From: Pseudarthrobacter siccitolerans
Lineage (GTDB): Bacteria; Actinomycetota; Actinomycetes; Actinomycetales; Micrococcaceae
DNA: 64,000 nt
Reading direction: 5' to 3'
Assembly (NCBI RefSeq): GCF_001046895.1
Contig: NZ_CAQI01000059.1
Location: 186,001-250,000, forward strand
Each line of letters starts with the position of its first letter. Position 1 is the first letter of the stretch. Made by a program: the position numbers and the translations under genes. Of this stretch, positions 24,879-33,900 are shown piece after piece. The notes under the pieces were generated by a model that was not told where the DNA came from, did not search any database, and saw only the letters and a program-made list of their open reading frames with translations.

Positions 24879-25745
24879 GTGACTTCACCATCCCCGCATC
24901 CGGAATCGCTCCGCAGCCGCCCCTTCCATCAGGTCGACGTCTTCTCGCGCGGGCCCTACCGCGGCAACCCGCTCGCCGTCGTGCTCGACGCCGCGGGCAT
25001 GGCAGCGGGCCAGATGCAGCAGTTTGCCAACTGGACCAACCTGTCAGAGACAACCTTCCTGCTCCCGCCGACGGACCCCCGCGCCGACTACCGGGTGCGG
25101 ATCTTCACGGGAAGCGAGGAGTTCCCGTTTGCCGGGCACCCGACGCTCGGCTCGGCCCACGCGTGGCTGGAATCCGGGGGAGTGCCGAAGTCCGGCGGGT
25201 TCGTCGTCCAGGAGTGCGCCGCCGGCTTGGTCAAAGTGAAGCACGACGGCGGGCGGCTGGCTTTCGCCGCCCCGCCGCTGACCCGCTTCGGGCCGGTTGC
25301 GCCCGCCGTCAGGCACCAGCTGGCGGCAGGGCTGCGGGTGCCCGAAGCCGGCATCGTGGATGCTTCCTGGCTGGTGAACGGCCCTGAATGGATTGGTGTG
25401 CTGCTGGAATCCGCGGAGCAGGTGCTGGCCATCGAGCCCGACTTCGCGGCATTGGGCGGGCTCAAGGTGGGGGTCATCGGTCCGCACGGACCAGGCGGGG
25501 ACGCTGACTTCGAAGTACGCACCTTCATCCCCGGTGACGCCATGACGGAGGACCCGGTGACCGGCAGTTTCAACGCCGGAGCGGCGCAGTGGCTGATCGG
25601 CAGCAACCGGGCCCCCGCGGAGTATGTGGCAGCCCAGGGAACCGTCCTGGGCCGGGCGGGCCGCATCCACGTCGCGGCTGAAGACGGCGACATCTGGGTA
25701 GGCGGACACTCCACCACCTGTATCCGCGGCACGGTCCTGCTGTAG
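24879..25745 (+). CDS. PhzF-family isomerase/epimerase-like protein
   Basis: A 288-residue protein with the two-fold PhzF/DapF-like barrel. FHQVDVFSRGPYRGNPLAVV, NWTNLSETTFLLPP (the catalytic Glu of PhzF), FPFAGHPTLGSAHAW, and DPVTGSFNAGAAQWL near the C-terminus are all diagnostic. PhzF isomerises trans-2,3-dihydro-3-hydroxyanthranilate; most relatives outside phenazine clusters have unknown substrates. No phenazine genes are nearby, so it is a general PhzF-like enzyme. GTG start at 24879. Transcription probably starts in the short gap shared with the DUF1801 gene. Confidence 0.85.
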   Translation: MTSPSPHPESLRSRPFHQVDVFSRGPYRGNPLAVVLDAAGMAAGQMQQFANWTNLSETTFLLPPTDPRADYRVRIFTGSEEFPFAGHPTLGSAHAWLESGGVPKSGGFVVQECAAGLVKVKHDGGRLAFAAPPLTRFGPVAPAVRHQLAAGLRVPEAGIVDASWLVNGPEWIGVLLESAEQVLAIEPDFAALGGLKVGVIGPHGPGGDADFEVRTFIPGDAMTEDPVTGSFNAGAAQWLIGSNRAPAEYVAAQGTVLGRAGRIHVAAEDGDIWVGGHSTTCIRGTVLL

Positions 25746-25789
25746 GAAGAGGCACGGGAATACTCCGGCAACTTGCCCCGTTCACAAGA

Positions 25790-25807
25790 TAGATGCAAAT
25801 GCATATA
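25790..25807. promoter_or_regulatory. Candidate operator overlapping the promoter of the FMN reductase
   Basis: TAGATGCA and TGCATATA are inverted arms around AA with one mismatch. TATGAT at 25806-25811 could be a -10, with TTCACA (25781-25786) as a -35 at 19 nt. A repressor bound here would block the promoter. MarR-type regulators often use such A/T-rich palindromes; no regulator gene adjoins it. Confidence 0.35.
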
Positions 25808-25838
25808 TGATGAGTGAACGAGCAACAGGAGAAATGCC

Positions 25839-26465
25839 ATGGAATCCCGCCGCATCACAGTCCTTTCCGCCGGACTCGGCGTACCGTCGTCGAGCCGCCT
25901 GCTGGCCGACCAGCTGGCGGCGTCAGCCGAGCGCCAGCTCGGTGCGGCTGGCTATGCCGTGACTGTGGACATCGTCGAGCTCCGGGACCTGGCCGTAGAC
26001 ATCGCCAACAACTTTGTGACCGGCTACGCGGCCCCCCGCCTGGCGGAGGTCATTGCCGGCGTGGAGGCCTCGGACGGCATCATCGCCGTGACACCCGTCT
26101 TCAGCGCCTCCTACAGCGGGCTGTTCAAGTCCTTCATCGACGTCCTCGACCCCAAGTCGCTGGACGGCAAGGCGGTCCTCCTGGGCGCCACCGGCGGAAC
26201 CGACAGGCACCAGATGGTCCTGGACTACGCCCTGCGCCCGCTGTTCAGCTACCTTCGCACCCGGATGGCCGCTACCGGCGTCTTCGCCGGCCCCCAGGAC
26301 TGGGGAACGTCGGACGACGGCAGTTCCACCCTTGCCGAGCGCATTAACCGGGCCGCGGGCGAATTAACCCGGCTGCTGGAAGGGCCCCAGCCGGGACGGA
26401 AGCCCGCCCAGATGGAGTCCCTGCCCTTTGAACAGCTGCTTGCCGGCATCTCCGGCGCCCGCTGA
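25839..26465 (+). CDS. NADPH-dependent FMN reductase (CE1759-like)
   Basis: A 208-residue flavodoxin-fold protein. TVLSAGLGVPSSSRLLADQL is the phosphate-binding loop, AVTPVFSASYSGLFKSFIDV binds the flavin ring, and KAVLLGATGGTDRHQM and the closing W-G region fit the CE1759-type FMN reductases. These usually supply reduced FMN to a luciferase-like monooxygenase coded next door. No such gene adjoins here; the nearest luciferase-like gene is 26 kb away (52137-53165). The ATG at 25839 follows AGGAG. A palindromic candidate operator lies just upstream. Confidence 0.8.
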   Translation: MESRRITVLSAGLGVPSSSRLLADQLAASAERQLGAAGYAVTVDIVELRDLAVDIANNFVTGYAAPRLAEVIAGVEASDGIIAVTPVFSASYSGLFKSFIDVLDPKSLDGKAVLLGATGGTDRHQMVLDYALRPLFSYLRTRMAATGVFAGPQDWGTSDDGSSTLAERINRAAGELTRLLEGPQPGRKPAQMESLPFEQLLAGISGAR

Positions 26466-26517
26466 CGGCGCGGGCTCGGCAGCGAACTTTCGGAGTGCGC
26501 CGCTCGTTGTGCCGAAC

Positions 26518-26871
26518 ATGAAATGTCCTGTGGATTCCGTGGAACTGATGATGACAGAGCGCAGCGGCGTGGAGATCGACTACTGCCCGCAGTGCCGGGG
26601 CGTATGGCTGGACCGCGGAGAGCTGGACAAGATCCTGGACCGCGCGGCAGGCAACATGCCGGGCCAGCCGGCTGCCAGCCCCGCCCCGGCTCCCGGTCTC
26701 GCGCCCCCGCCGCTCTACCCCAACTTCGAACCCCGCCCCAACCCGGAACAGCGCAGGGACCAGCGCGGCTACGATGACCGCCGGTACGGCAAGAGGGACC
26801 ACGACCGGGACTTTGACGGCCGCCGGCACAAAAAGAAGGAAGGCTGGCTCGGGGAGCTTTTCGACTTCTAG
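26518..26871 (+). CDS. Small zinc-ribbon (TFIIB-type) protein
   Basis: A 117-residue protein. The N-terminal 40 residues form a zf-TFIIB (PF13453) domain: K-C-P-V-D, then DYCPQCRGVWLDRGELDKIL. The first knuckle has C-P-V-D where C-P-x-C is usual, so zinc binding may use only three Cys or another ligand. A Pro-rich linker and a very charged tail rich in Arg/Asp/Lys (about residues 75-110) end in L-G-E-L-F-D-F. Function in this family is not established. ATG at 26518 was chosen because it begins the domain; no strong ribosome binding site is visible. It begins 53 bp after the FMN reductase. Confidence 0.75.
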   Translation: MKCPVDSVELMMTERSGVEIDYCPQCRGVWLDRGELDKILDRAAGNMPGQPAASPAPAPGLAPPPLYPNFEPRPNPEQRRDQRGYDDRRYGKRDHDRDFDGRRHKKKEGWLGELFDF

Positions 26872-26877
26872 GGGAAC

Positions 26878-27450
26878 TCAGTCTTCCAGCAGCTCGATGA
26901 ATTCCCGGGCCTGCTTGAGGGTGATGTCTGAGTGCCGTGTCAATGCCGTGGCGGCAGCCTCGGTGTCCCCGCTGCGGGCGAGCGTGCGGATCCGGCCGTA
27001 GATTTCGTCATTAAGCATGTTGCTGCTGACTTCACGGGTCACGTCGCCTTTGCTGGCGATGGCACGGTACCGGTAGGGGAAGCGCTGCGGCTCGTCGTCG
27101 TCGTCGTCCTCAGCGGCCGCCGGGGCCGCCTCAGGGCTGCGATAGGGCTGGGGATGCGCCGCCAGCGCCCCCACCGCGTCCCGGGACGCCCGCAGGCCTT
27201 CCCCGGTTGCCTCATAGTAGAGCTTGATGGCTGCCATCGCCTGCCCCTGCGCAATCAGGGCGTAAAGCCTGCGGTGTTGCTCTTCCGAGAGTTTGGCTGC
27301 GGCGCTCCGGGCCAGTTCTGCCGCGGTGGGGGCAGGACCGGCCGGTTCCGCGCTGCGGGCGGCCTTCCGCCTGCCAATCATGCGGACGGCCAGTGTTACT
27401 CCGGCAACCACTGCCAGGAGGATGAGGACCGGGGCCACAAGCGATTCCAT
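26878..27450 (-). CDS. Membrane-anchored protein with an L7/L12-C-terminal-like motif
   Basis: A 190-residue protein with one N-terminal helix (LVAPVLILLAVVAGVTLAV, residues 4-22), then a soluble part inside the cell. The segment AMAAIKLYYEATGEGLRASRDAV (split here as AMAAIKLYYEATGEG and LRASRDAV) resembles the C-terminal domain of ribosomal L7/L12, where I-K-x-x-R-x-x-T-G-L-G-L-x-E-A-K-x-x-V is conserved. A poly-Asp stretch follows, then a second helical module ending FIELLED. Function unknown. Two bases separate it from the next small membrane-protein gene, so they form an operon. Confidence 0.65.
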   Translation of the reverse strand: MESLVAPVLILLAVVAGVTLAVRMIGRRKAARSAEPAGPAPTAAELARSAAAKLSEEQHRRLYALIAQGQAMAAIKLYYEATGEGLRASRDAVGALAAHPQPYRSPEAAPAAAEDDDDDEPQRFPYRYRAIASKGDVTREVSSNMLNDEIYGRIRTLARSGDTEAAATALTRHSDITLKQAREFIELLED

Positions 27451-27452
27451 GT

Positions 27453-27725
27453 CTAACGCCGTTCTATGTGCTTCCTGGCAGCAGCCAGGTCCGATGATGC
27501 CTGGGCGTTCTGGCTTGGCCTGGTGATCCGATCGAGCTGGGCGCGGGCAGCGGTGGCAGCCTGGACCTGGGCCGCATAGTGCTGCGCGGAACGCTCGGCC
27601 AGGTCACGCTGGTATTTTTCCGCGTCAGACATTCCGGAGTCGCGCGGGCTCAGGGCCGTAAAAAGACCCCAGATGAGCGCCACCAATACGATCGCAGGCA
27701 ACAGGACCAGCAGTAGTTCGCCCAT
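27453..27725 (-). CDS. Small single-span membrane protein of unknown function
   Basis: A 90-residue protein with one N-terminal helix (LLLVLLPAIVLVALIWGLF, residues 4-22) and a charged, Ala/Gln-rich helical tail (AERSAQHYAAQVQAATAARA) that may form a coiled coil. No known family was recognised. It is the first gene of a two-gene operon with the L7/L12-like membrane protein, suggesting they act together. Upstream lies the DnaA-box-rich stretch. Confidence 0.6.
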   Translation of the reverse strand: MGELLLVLLPAIVLVALIWGLFTALSPRDSGMSDAEKYQRDLAERSAQHYAAQVQAATAARAQLDRITRPSQNAQASSDLAAARKHIERR

Positions 27726-28391
27726 GAATAGAGCTTATGCCAGATCCGGGTTATCCACAGCAATATTCGTCTTGCTGCATAAAGGCCGGCTTGAATCACA
27801 GGCTGCCCTTCCCAAGGGAATATGAGGCTGGCCACGCAACGCCGGCCACACCTGCCGTGACCTCCAACGGGCAATTCACCGGCCGCTCCGGGCGACACGC
27901 GCTGTGGATGAAATTCCACAGAAGAAATATTTACTCCACACGCTTGGATCAGCGTTTCTGCAGGTCAGAGCGCTGGAGGTGCTAAAAGTTTTTTTGTTTC
28001 CACAGGTTTCCCCACAGGCTGTGCACAAGCTATGCCGCGTACTGCACAGGTTATCCACAACCCGTGAAGCATGCTGGCTTTGAGGCGGGACTGCTGGCGG
28101 CTAGCGTAGCGGGGTACCTGTTCTTCGGCATCCCGGACAGTTTCCAGGCAGGCATTTGGCACGGCTGGGGAGAACCACTCATCCCGCAGTAACGGCCCGA
28201 TGTGGAAAACCTGTGGATAGTGGGGATAACTCCTTCCGGCGGCCTGTGTGGTGGCTGGCGGCGCAGGGATTGTCAGAGCCCGCCGGTATACCTGGACAGG
28301 TGGCGGAGCGCGGCTTTTCCACGCAATGCATCAGCAGGACGTTTAGTCACCGGGCACCTCGGTTCCCGGTACACAATGGAGGACGGCAGCT
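27726..28391. promoter_or_regulatory. Gene-free stretch with a cluster of DnaA boxes upstream of dnaB
   Basis: About 665 bp without a credible gene. Perfect DnaA boxes TTATCCACA lie at 27751-27759 and 28051-28059, and TTTTCCACA (fits T-T-W-T-N-C-A-C-A) at 28201-28209 on the complement. One-mismatch boxes lie at 27903-27911, 27996-28004, 28020-28028, 28212-28220, 28221-28229 and 28315-28323. An A/T-rich run (27983-28001) sits inside. GGAGG at 28378-28382 serves dnaB. Confidence 0.65.
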
Positions 28392-29774
28392 TTGTCTATA
28401 GCGCATCTGGACCCGGTCGAGGCCACCCGAGGATCGGACGCGAGCCGGAAGCCTCCCCAGGACATTGCCGCGGAGCAGTCTGTCCTCGGCGGCATGATGT
28501 TGTCCAAGGACGCCATCGCGGACGTCGTGGAGATCCTCCGCGGCCAGGACTTCTACCGCCCGGCCCACGAGACCATCTACGAGGCCATCATCGACCTCTA
28601 CGGGCGCGGGGAACCCGCCGATGCCGTCACGGTCTCGGACGAGCTCACCAAGCGTGCCGAGATCAACAGGATCGGCGGCCCGGCCTACCTGCATGAGCTG
28701 ATCCAGACCGTTCCCACCGCAGCCAACGCGGGCTATTACGCCGAGATTGTGGCCGAGCGCGCCGTCCTCCGCCGGCTCGTCAACGCCGGCACCAAGATCG
28801 TCCAGCTGGGCTACGGCTCGGACGGCGAAGTGGAGGACCTGGTCAACCAGGCCCAGGCCGAGGTCTATGCCGTGGCCGAGCGGCGCACCGCCGAGGATTA
28901 CGTGGTGCTCAAGGACGTCATGGAATCCACCGTGGACGAGATCGAGGCGTCCGGCCACCGCGGTGAAGGCATGACTGGAGTGCCCACCGGCTTTTTTGAA
29001 CTCGACGAGCTCACCCACGGGCTGCACCCCGGCCAGATGATCGTTATCGCCGCCCGCCCGGCCGTGGGTAAGTCAACCTTCGCCCTGGACTTCGCCCGGT
29101 CCGCGGCGATCAAGAACAACCTGTCCACCGTGATGTTCTCGCTCGAAATGGGCCGGAACGAGATTGCCATGCGCCTGCTCTCCGCCGAGGCAACCATCGG
29201 CCTGCAGGACCTCCGCAAGGGCACCATCAAGGACGAGCAGTGGTCCAAGATCGCCACCACGATGGGCCGGATGAATGATGCTCCGCTGTTCATCGACGAC
29301 AGCCCCAACATGTCCCTGATGGAAATCCGGGCCAAGTGCCGCCGGCTCAAGCAGCAGCACGATCTCAAGCTGGTGATCCTGGACTACCTGCAGCTGATGA
29401 GCTCCGGCAAGAAAGTGGAGTCGCGCCAGCAGGAAGTCTCCGAGTTCTCCCGTGCCTTGAAGCTGCTGGCCAAAGAGCTCCAGGTCCCGGTCATCGCGCT
29501 GTCCCAGCTGAACCGTGGTTCCGAGCAGCGCTCGGACAAGCGGCCCATGGTGTCGGACCTTCGTGAATCCGGGTCCATCGAGCAGGACGCCGACATGGTG
29601 ATCCTGCTCCACCGCGAGGACGTCTACGACAAAGAATCACCCCGTGCGGGTGAAGCGGACATCCTGGTGGCCAAGCACCGTAACGGTCCCACCAAGGACA
29701 TCGTGGTGGCCTTCCAGGGCCACTACTCCCGCTTTGCCAACATGGCGGCCGACACCGGCGGAGGCGGCTTCTAG
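28392..29774 (+). CDS. dnaB: Replicative DNA helicase DnaB
   Basis: A 460-residue hexameric 5'-3' helicase that unwinds DNA at the replication fork. The N-terminal domain begins PPQDIAAEQSVLGGMML (primase-binding part). The RecA-like C-terminal domain has Walker A A-R-P-A-V-G-K-S-T (near residue 225), VMFSLEMGRNEIAMRLL, Walker B LVILDYLQLM and SDLRESGSIEQDADMV. The start is a TTG at 28392, 9 nt after GGAGG; no upstream ATG is credible. No intein is inserted. It is 4 kb from rplI, separated by unrelated small genes, and lies behind the DnaA-box cluster. Confidence 0.97.
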   Translation: MSIAHLDPVEATRGSDASRKPPQDIAAEQSVLGGMMLSKDAIADVVEILRGQDFYRPAHETIYEAIIDLYGRGEPADAVTVSDELTKRAEINRIGGPAYLHELIQTVPTAANAGYYAEIVAERAVLRRLVNAGTKIVQLGYGSDGEVEDLVNQAQAEVYAVAERRTAEDYVVLKDVMESTVDEIEASGHRGEGMTGVPTGFFELDELTHGLHPGQMIVIAARPAVGKSTFALDFARSAAIKNNLSTVMFSLEMGRNEIAMRLLSAEATIGLQDLRKGTIKDEQWSKIATTMGRMNDAPLFIDDSPNMSLMEIRAKCRRLKQQHDLKLVILDYLQLMSSGKKVESRQQEVSEFSRALKLLAKELQVPVIALSQLNRGSEQRSDKRPMVSDLRESGSIEQDADMVILLHREDVYDKESPRAGEADILVAKHRNGPTKDIVVAFQGHYSRFANMAADTGGGGF

Positions 29775-29829
29775 GCTGCCCTGGTCCGGCGGGGGCGGCC
29801 CAGCCTCGGGCGGCTCGCGGCCTTGGCCG

Positions 29830-30801
29830 TCAGCCCCGGGCCAAGAGGTGGTTGGGCAGCCGGTTCCCCGGCGCCTTTCCCCTGATTTCCAGCAGCTCCC
29901 GCGCGTGCGCGTGGAGCCTCCTGTCCTCATCGCTGGCCGGCACCCAAGCGGGGACCGGCACTGAATTGCCCTCGGCGTCGCGCGCCACCATCACGGTGAG
30001 GCAGTAGGTGGTGAGGTTCATGTCCTGGCTCTTGGGGTCGCCGGAGCGGACGTGGACTGCGATGTGCATCCCTTTGGTGCCGGTGTAGACCAGGCGGGCC
30101 TCAACCTCCACCACATGCCCGATCAGCAGCGGACGGTAGAAGCGGACGCCGCCGGAGAACACCGCCACGGTGTCCATCCCGCAGTAGCGGGAAGCGCAGA
30201 CGTACGCGGCCTCGTCGATCCACTTCATCACGATCCCGCCGTGGACCTTGCCGCCCCAGTTCACATCGGTGGGAGCGGCCATAAAACGCAGGGTGACCCG
30301 CTCCGCTGTGCCCGCGTCCGTATATTCCTGCCGGTTCATAGCTTCGACGATCTGCTCGCGGATCTTGATGCGGGCCAGGGCATGGTCGCGCTGCTCGATC
30401 TCCTCGGCGGTGACGGGCTCGAATTGCTTGACCGGGATGGGTTTTCCATCCGGACCGACAGCAACAAAGATCACCATGCACTGGCTCCGCATGGTGGCCG
30501 GGCCGCCCTTGGGGTCCCCGGAGGATACAACGGTGCGGATATGCATGGATGACCGCCCGGTGTAGACGATGGTGGCTTCCACCTCCACCATGTCGCCGCT
30601 ATTGACCGGGTCAGCGAAGTGGATGTTTCCCACGTAGGCCGTGACGCAGTAGGACTTGGCCCAGCCCACCGCAGCGGCGTAGGCCGCCTTGTCCACCCAC
30701 TCCAGGACGGTCCCGGCATCAACGGAGCCGCTGTGGCCCACGTCCGTGGGAGCAGCCAGGAAGCGCAGGGTCACGGAATTGGAGGCACCGGTCTCAGTCA
30801 T
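29830..30801 (-). CDS. Acyl-CoA thioesterase with two hotdog domains
   Basis: A 323-residue protein made of two hotdog domains. The second (about residues 165-290) has the canonical TDVNWGGKVHGGIVMKWIDE helix. The first has TDVGHSGSVDAGTVLEWVDK, where several conserved Gly/His positions differ, so it may be structural. Both contain V-E-V-E-A-x-x-V-Y-T-G and the M-H-I-x-x-x-V-x-S-G-D-P-K strand. Double-hotdog enzymes of the BFIT/ACOT type hydrolyse long-chain acyl-CoA. The ATG at 30801 begins right before the first domain. It converges on dnaB with a 55 bp gap. Confidence 0.85.
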   Translation of the reverse strand: MTETGASNSVTLRFLAAPTDVGHSGSVDAGTVLEWVDKAAYAAAVGWAKSYCVTAYVGNIHFADPVNSGDMVEVEATIVYTGRSSMHIRTVVSSGDPKGGPATMRSQCMVIFVAVGPDGKPIPVKQFEPVTAEEIEQRDHALARIKIREQIVEAMNRQEYTDAGTAERVTLRFMAAPTDVNWGGKVHGGIVMKWIDEAAYVCASRYCGMDTVAVFSGGVRFYRPLLIGHVVEVEARLVYTGTKGMHIAVHVRSGDPKSQDMNLTTYCLTVMVARDAEGNSVPVPAWVPASDEDRRLHAHARELLEIRGKAPGNRLPNHLLARG

Positions 30802-30927
30802 GCTGCGATCATACTGACGCAGCCGGTTACCGGCCGGTTGGAACGGCAAGGCGGGCACCAGCAACAGCGTTAAACACAGCTGGCCCGTCCGCGGATAGGC
30901 GGGCGGGCCAGCTGATGGAGGCAAAGG

Positions 30928-33900
30928 CTACCCGGCGCGGGTGTACACGATGTCCGGCTGGGCAGGAAGCTCCATGCCCTCCCCGATGTAGAAGCCGGGG
31001 TGTGGCGGCTGGTTGTACGCGATGTTCTCGCGGGCAACCGAGAGCCGGTACGCCGGATCGTGCATCAGGGTCCGGAGCCGGACGTCAGTCGAAGCGGCGG
31101 TGGTGTAAATCCGCAACTCTGTGCTGTCGGCCGACGGCCAAACAAGTTCTTCCCGCCAGTCACCGAGGAGGTCGGCCTGGATGGCCGGGGTACCCTTGGT
31201 GCTGTTGTTGGACTTGGCACTGGTGGCAGTGAGCAGCCGGTCGCTGGATTCGGTCTCCCAGTTCCACTTGGCGATGCTGGGCGTCCCCGTGCTGGTGGCG
31301 GCGTTCCAGTCATGGTCCACGATCTCGCGAAGCAGGTCGCCGTCCCACCAGGCCAGGAAGTTGGCCGCCGGAATGTTGTTGGCAATCAGCTCCCCCTTGG
31401 CCGAGCGCAGCTCACCTACGGGCGAGTTCCAGGCTGCATCGCCGCCGATGGCCCAGCCTTCGGCGCCGGCGTAGCGCGGGTCGATGTCACCGGCGGCCGC
31501 CCGTCCGGTGTCCTTGGTGGCGGGGATGCTCCACAGCACCTCGCCCGTCCGCGAGTCGCGGAACGTGGCGCCCCTGTTGCCGCTTGAGCCCATGTCCTCA
31601 TGGGCGGCAAACGTCTCAAGTCCCGGCCGGGACGGGTCGAGGTCGCTGGTGTGGATCGCGTCGCCGTGGCCGAGGCCCGTGGTGTAGAGGGGCTTGCCGT
31701 TGTCATCGATGGTCATGGAACCGAAGACAAACTCGTCCTTGCCGTCAGCGTCCACATCCACCACGGACAGGTTGTGGTTGCCCTGGCTCCGGTACTGCGC
31801 GCCGCTGATATCCGAATCGAAGACCCAGCGCTTGATGATCTTGCCGCCCACAAGGTCGTAGGTGGCCAGCACGGTGCGGGTGTAATAGCCGCGGCTGAAC
31901 ATCATGGACGGGTGTTCGCCGTCGAGGTAGGCCACGGCACCGAGGAACCGGTCCACCCGGTTCCCGTAGGTGTCACCCCAGGCCCCCACGTCACCGCGCG
32001 GCGGATCGTAGGCCACGGTGTCCATGATGGTGCCGCTGGCGCCGTGGAACACCGTCAGGTATTCCGGCCCGGTGAGAACGTATCCGCTGCTGTTGCGGTA
32101 GTCGGCGCCCGGGTTGCCGATGACGGTGCCCGCCGCGTCACGCGTGCCGTCCGCCGTCTTCATCGCAACTTCGGCCTTGCCGTCGCCGTCGAAGTCGTAA
32201 GCGAGCAGCTGGGTGTAATGGGCGCCGGCACGGATGTTCGGGCCCATGTTGATGCGCCAGAGCTTGGTGCCGTCCATCCTGTAGGCGTCCACATAAACGG
32301 TGCCGGTGTAGCCTGCCTGGGAGTTGTCCTTGGAGTTGGACGGGGACCACATCTGCAGGACTTCGTACGTGCCGTCACCGTCCAGGTCAGCCACGCTCGA
32401 GTCGCCGGCGGAGTAGCTGTAGGGCTGGCCGTCCTTGGTGTAGTCGTCGGCAGGCTTGTCCAGTTTGATGGCAAGGTAGTCCTGGGCCAGCGGCGTGAAC
32501 TCCGCGGTGAGCTGGTCCCCGCCGTTGCCCACGGATTTGATGACGTACCTGGAGGACGCCGTTCCGGACGGATCGAGGAACGTGGTGCTGTTGCGGAGCG
32601 GCTCGTCGGTGAGCTGGACGCCGTCGCGGATCACATGGAAGCCGATCTGCTCCGGGTCAAGGCCCAGCATGCGCCAGCCCACGCGGACGCCTTCGCCGGT
32701 CAGCAGTGCAACCGGGGCGCGGTCCAGGGTCTCCATCTGCCGGTTCACCACGGTGACTTTTTCTGTTCCCGCTACCGGGGACGGCGCAGATTCGCCGCCC
32801 TTGTTCACGGTGGTGACGCGGTAGTAGTACTTGATGGTGGTCAGCACGGTGTAGTCCGTGTAATTCACCTCGGTGGCGCGGCCCACGTACTCAAAGGGGC
32901 CGTCCGGGGAGGTAGACCGGTAGACCTGGTAGGCGGCGGCGCCGGATACCTTCTGCCACTTGAGCGTGACACTGGTCTTCTCCACTGCCTTAATGTCCAC
33001 CTTGGCGGTGGCCGCCGGGACGGGAGTGTTCGGGTCCACCAGGGCGGTATCCACCGTGTTGGAGGGGACCGATTCCAGCCCGGTACTGTCTACCGCGGTG
33101 ACGAAGTAGTTGTACTTCAGGCCTGCGAACGCGGTGGTGTCCTGGAAGGCGGCCGCGGTGACGTTCTCAGCGATCAGCCGGGGTTCAGCTTCGAACGAGG
33201 CCTTGCGGAAGACCTTGTAGCTGGCCGCGTCTGCCACTGCGTCCCAGGCGAGGTCAACGGTGGGTGGTTCCGACGCTGCGTTGACCGCCGTGGTGTGCAG
33301 GTTGGTGGGTCCCACCAGCAGCGGGGTGATTTCCAGGCCGTTGAGGCGCTGTCCCGAGCCGCTGATGGCGACGTTCAGCTGCCCGTCGGAAACCAGCACC
33401 TGGTTGATGATCTTTGTTGCTGATGATGCCCTGCCGGAGGACACCTGGCCGAACGGGGTTCCTTCGGCGGCGACGTCCGTGCGGGTGGAGCCGATCCAGT
33501 CGCTGTGGTACGTCTTCAGGGCGTAGGTGCCGTTGGGCACGTCGAGCTGGAATTCGAAGCTGGAGCCGCTCAGGACGAAGTCGCGCAGCAGGTTGCTGGT
33601 CACGGCGCCGCGGTCCCGGTCGCTGAGCACCGAGATGTCCTTGAAGCCGAAGCCGCGCTCTGCCGTATAGGCCATGGTCCGGTTTACCTCGGTGTAGCCG
33701 GCCTCGACCGGCGCTCCCACGGGCCCGAAATCGAACTTGTACTTTGCCTGTTTGGTAGTCAGGCTGAGGGTGTCGCTGGGCTCGGAGAGGCCCTTACCGT
33801 TCATCGCGGCCACCCGGACGTTGTAGGCCGTCCCTTCGGCCATGCCCGAGAGGTTCACGGTGGGGACGGTGGAGGTGGTGGTGAGCTTGTAGGCGCTGTC

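Noticed and set aside
24879-25745. Phenazine biosynthesis gene phzF
   Set aside because: The protein is PhzF-like but no other phenazine gene is present, so only the family name is given.
27726-28391. Chromosomal origin (oriC)
   Set aside because: DnaA boxes are present but dnaA, dnaN, rpmH and rnpA are not in the window, and nine boxes are fewer than in actinobacterial origins.
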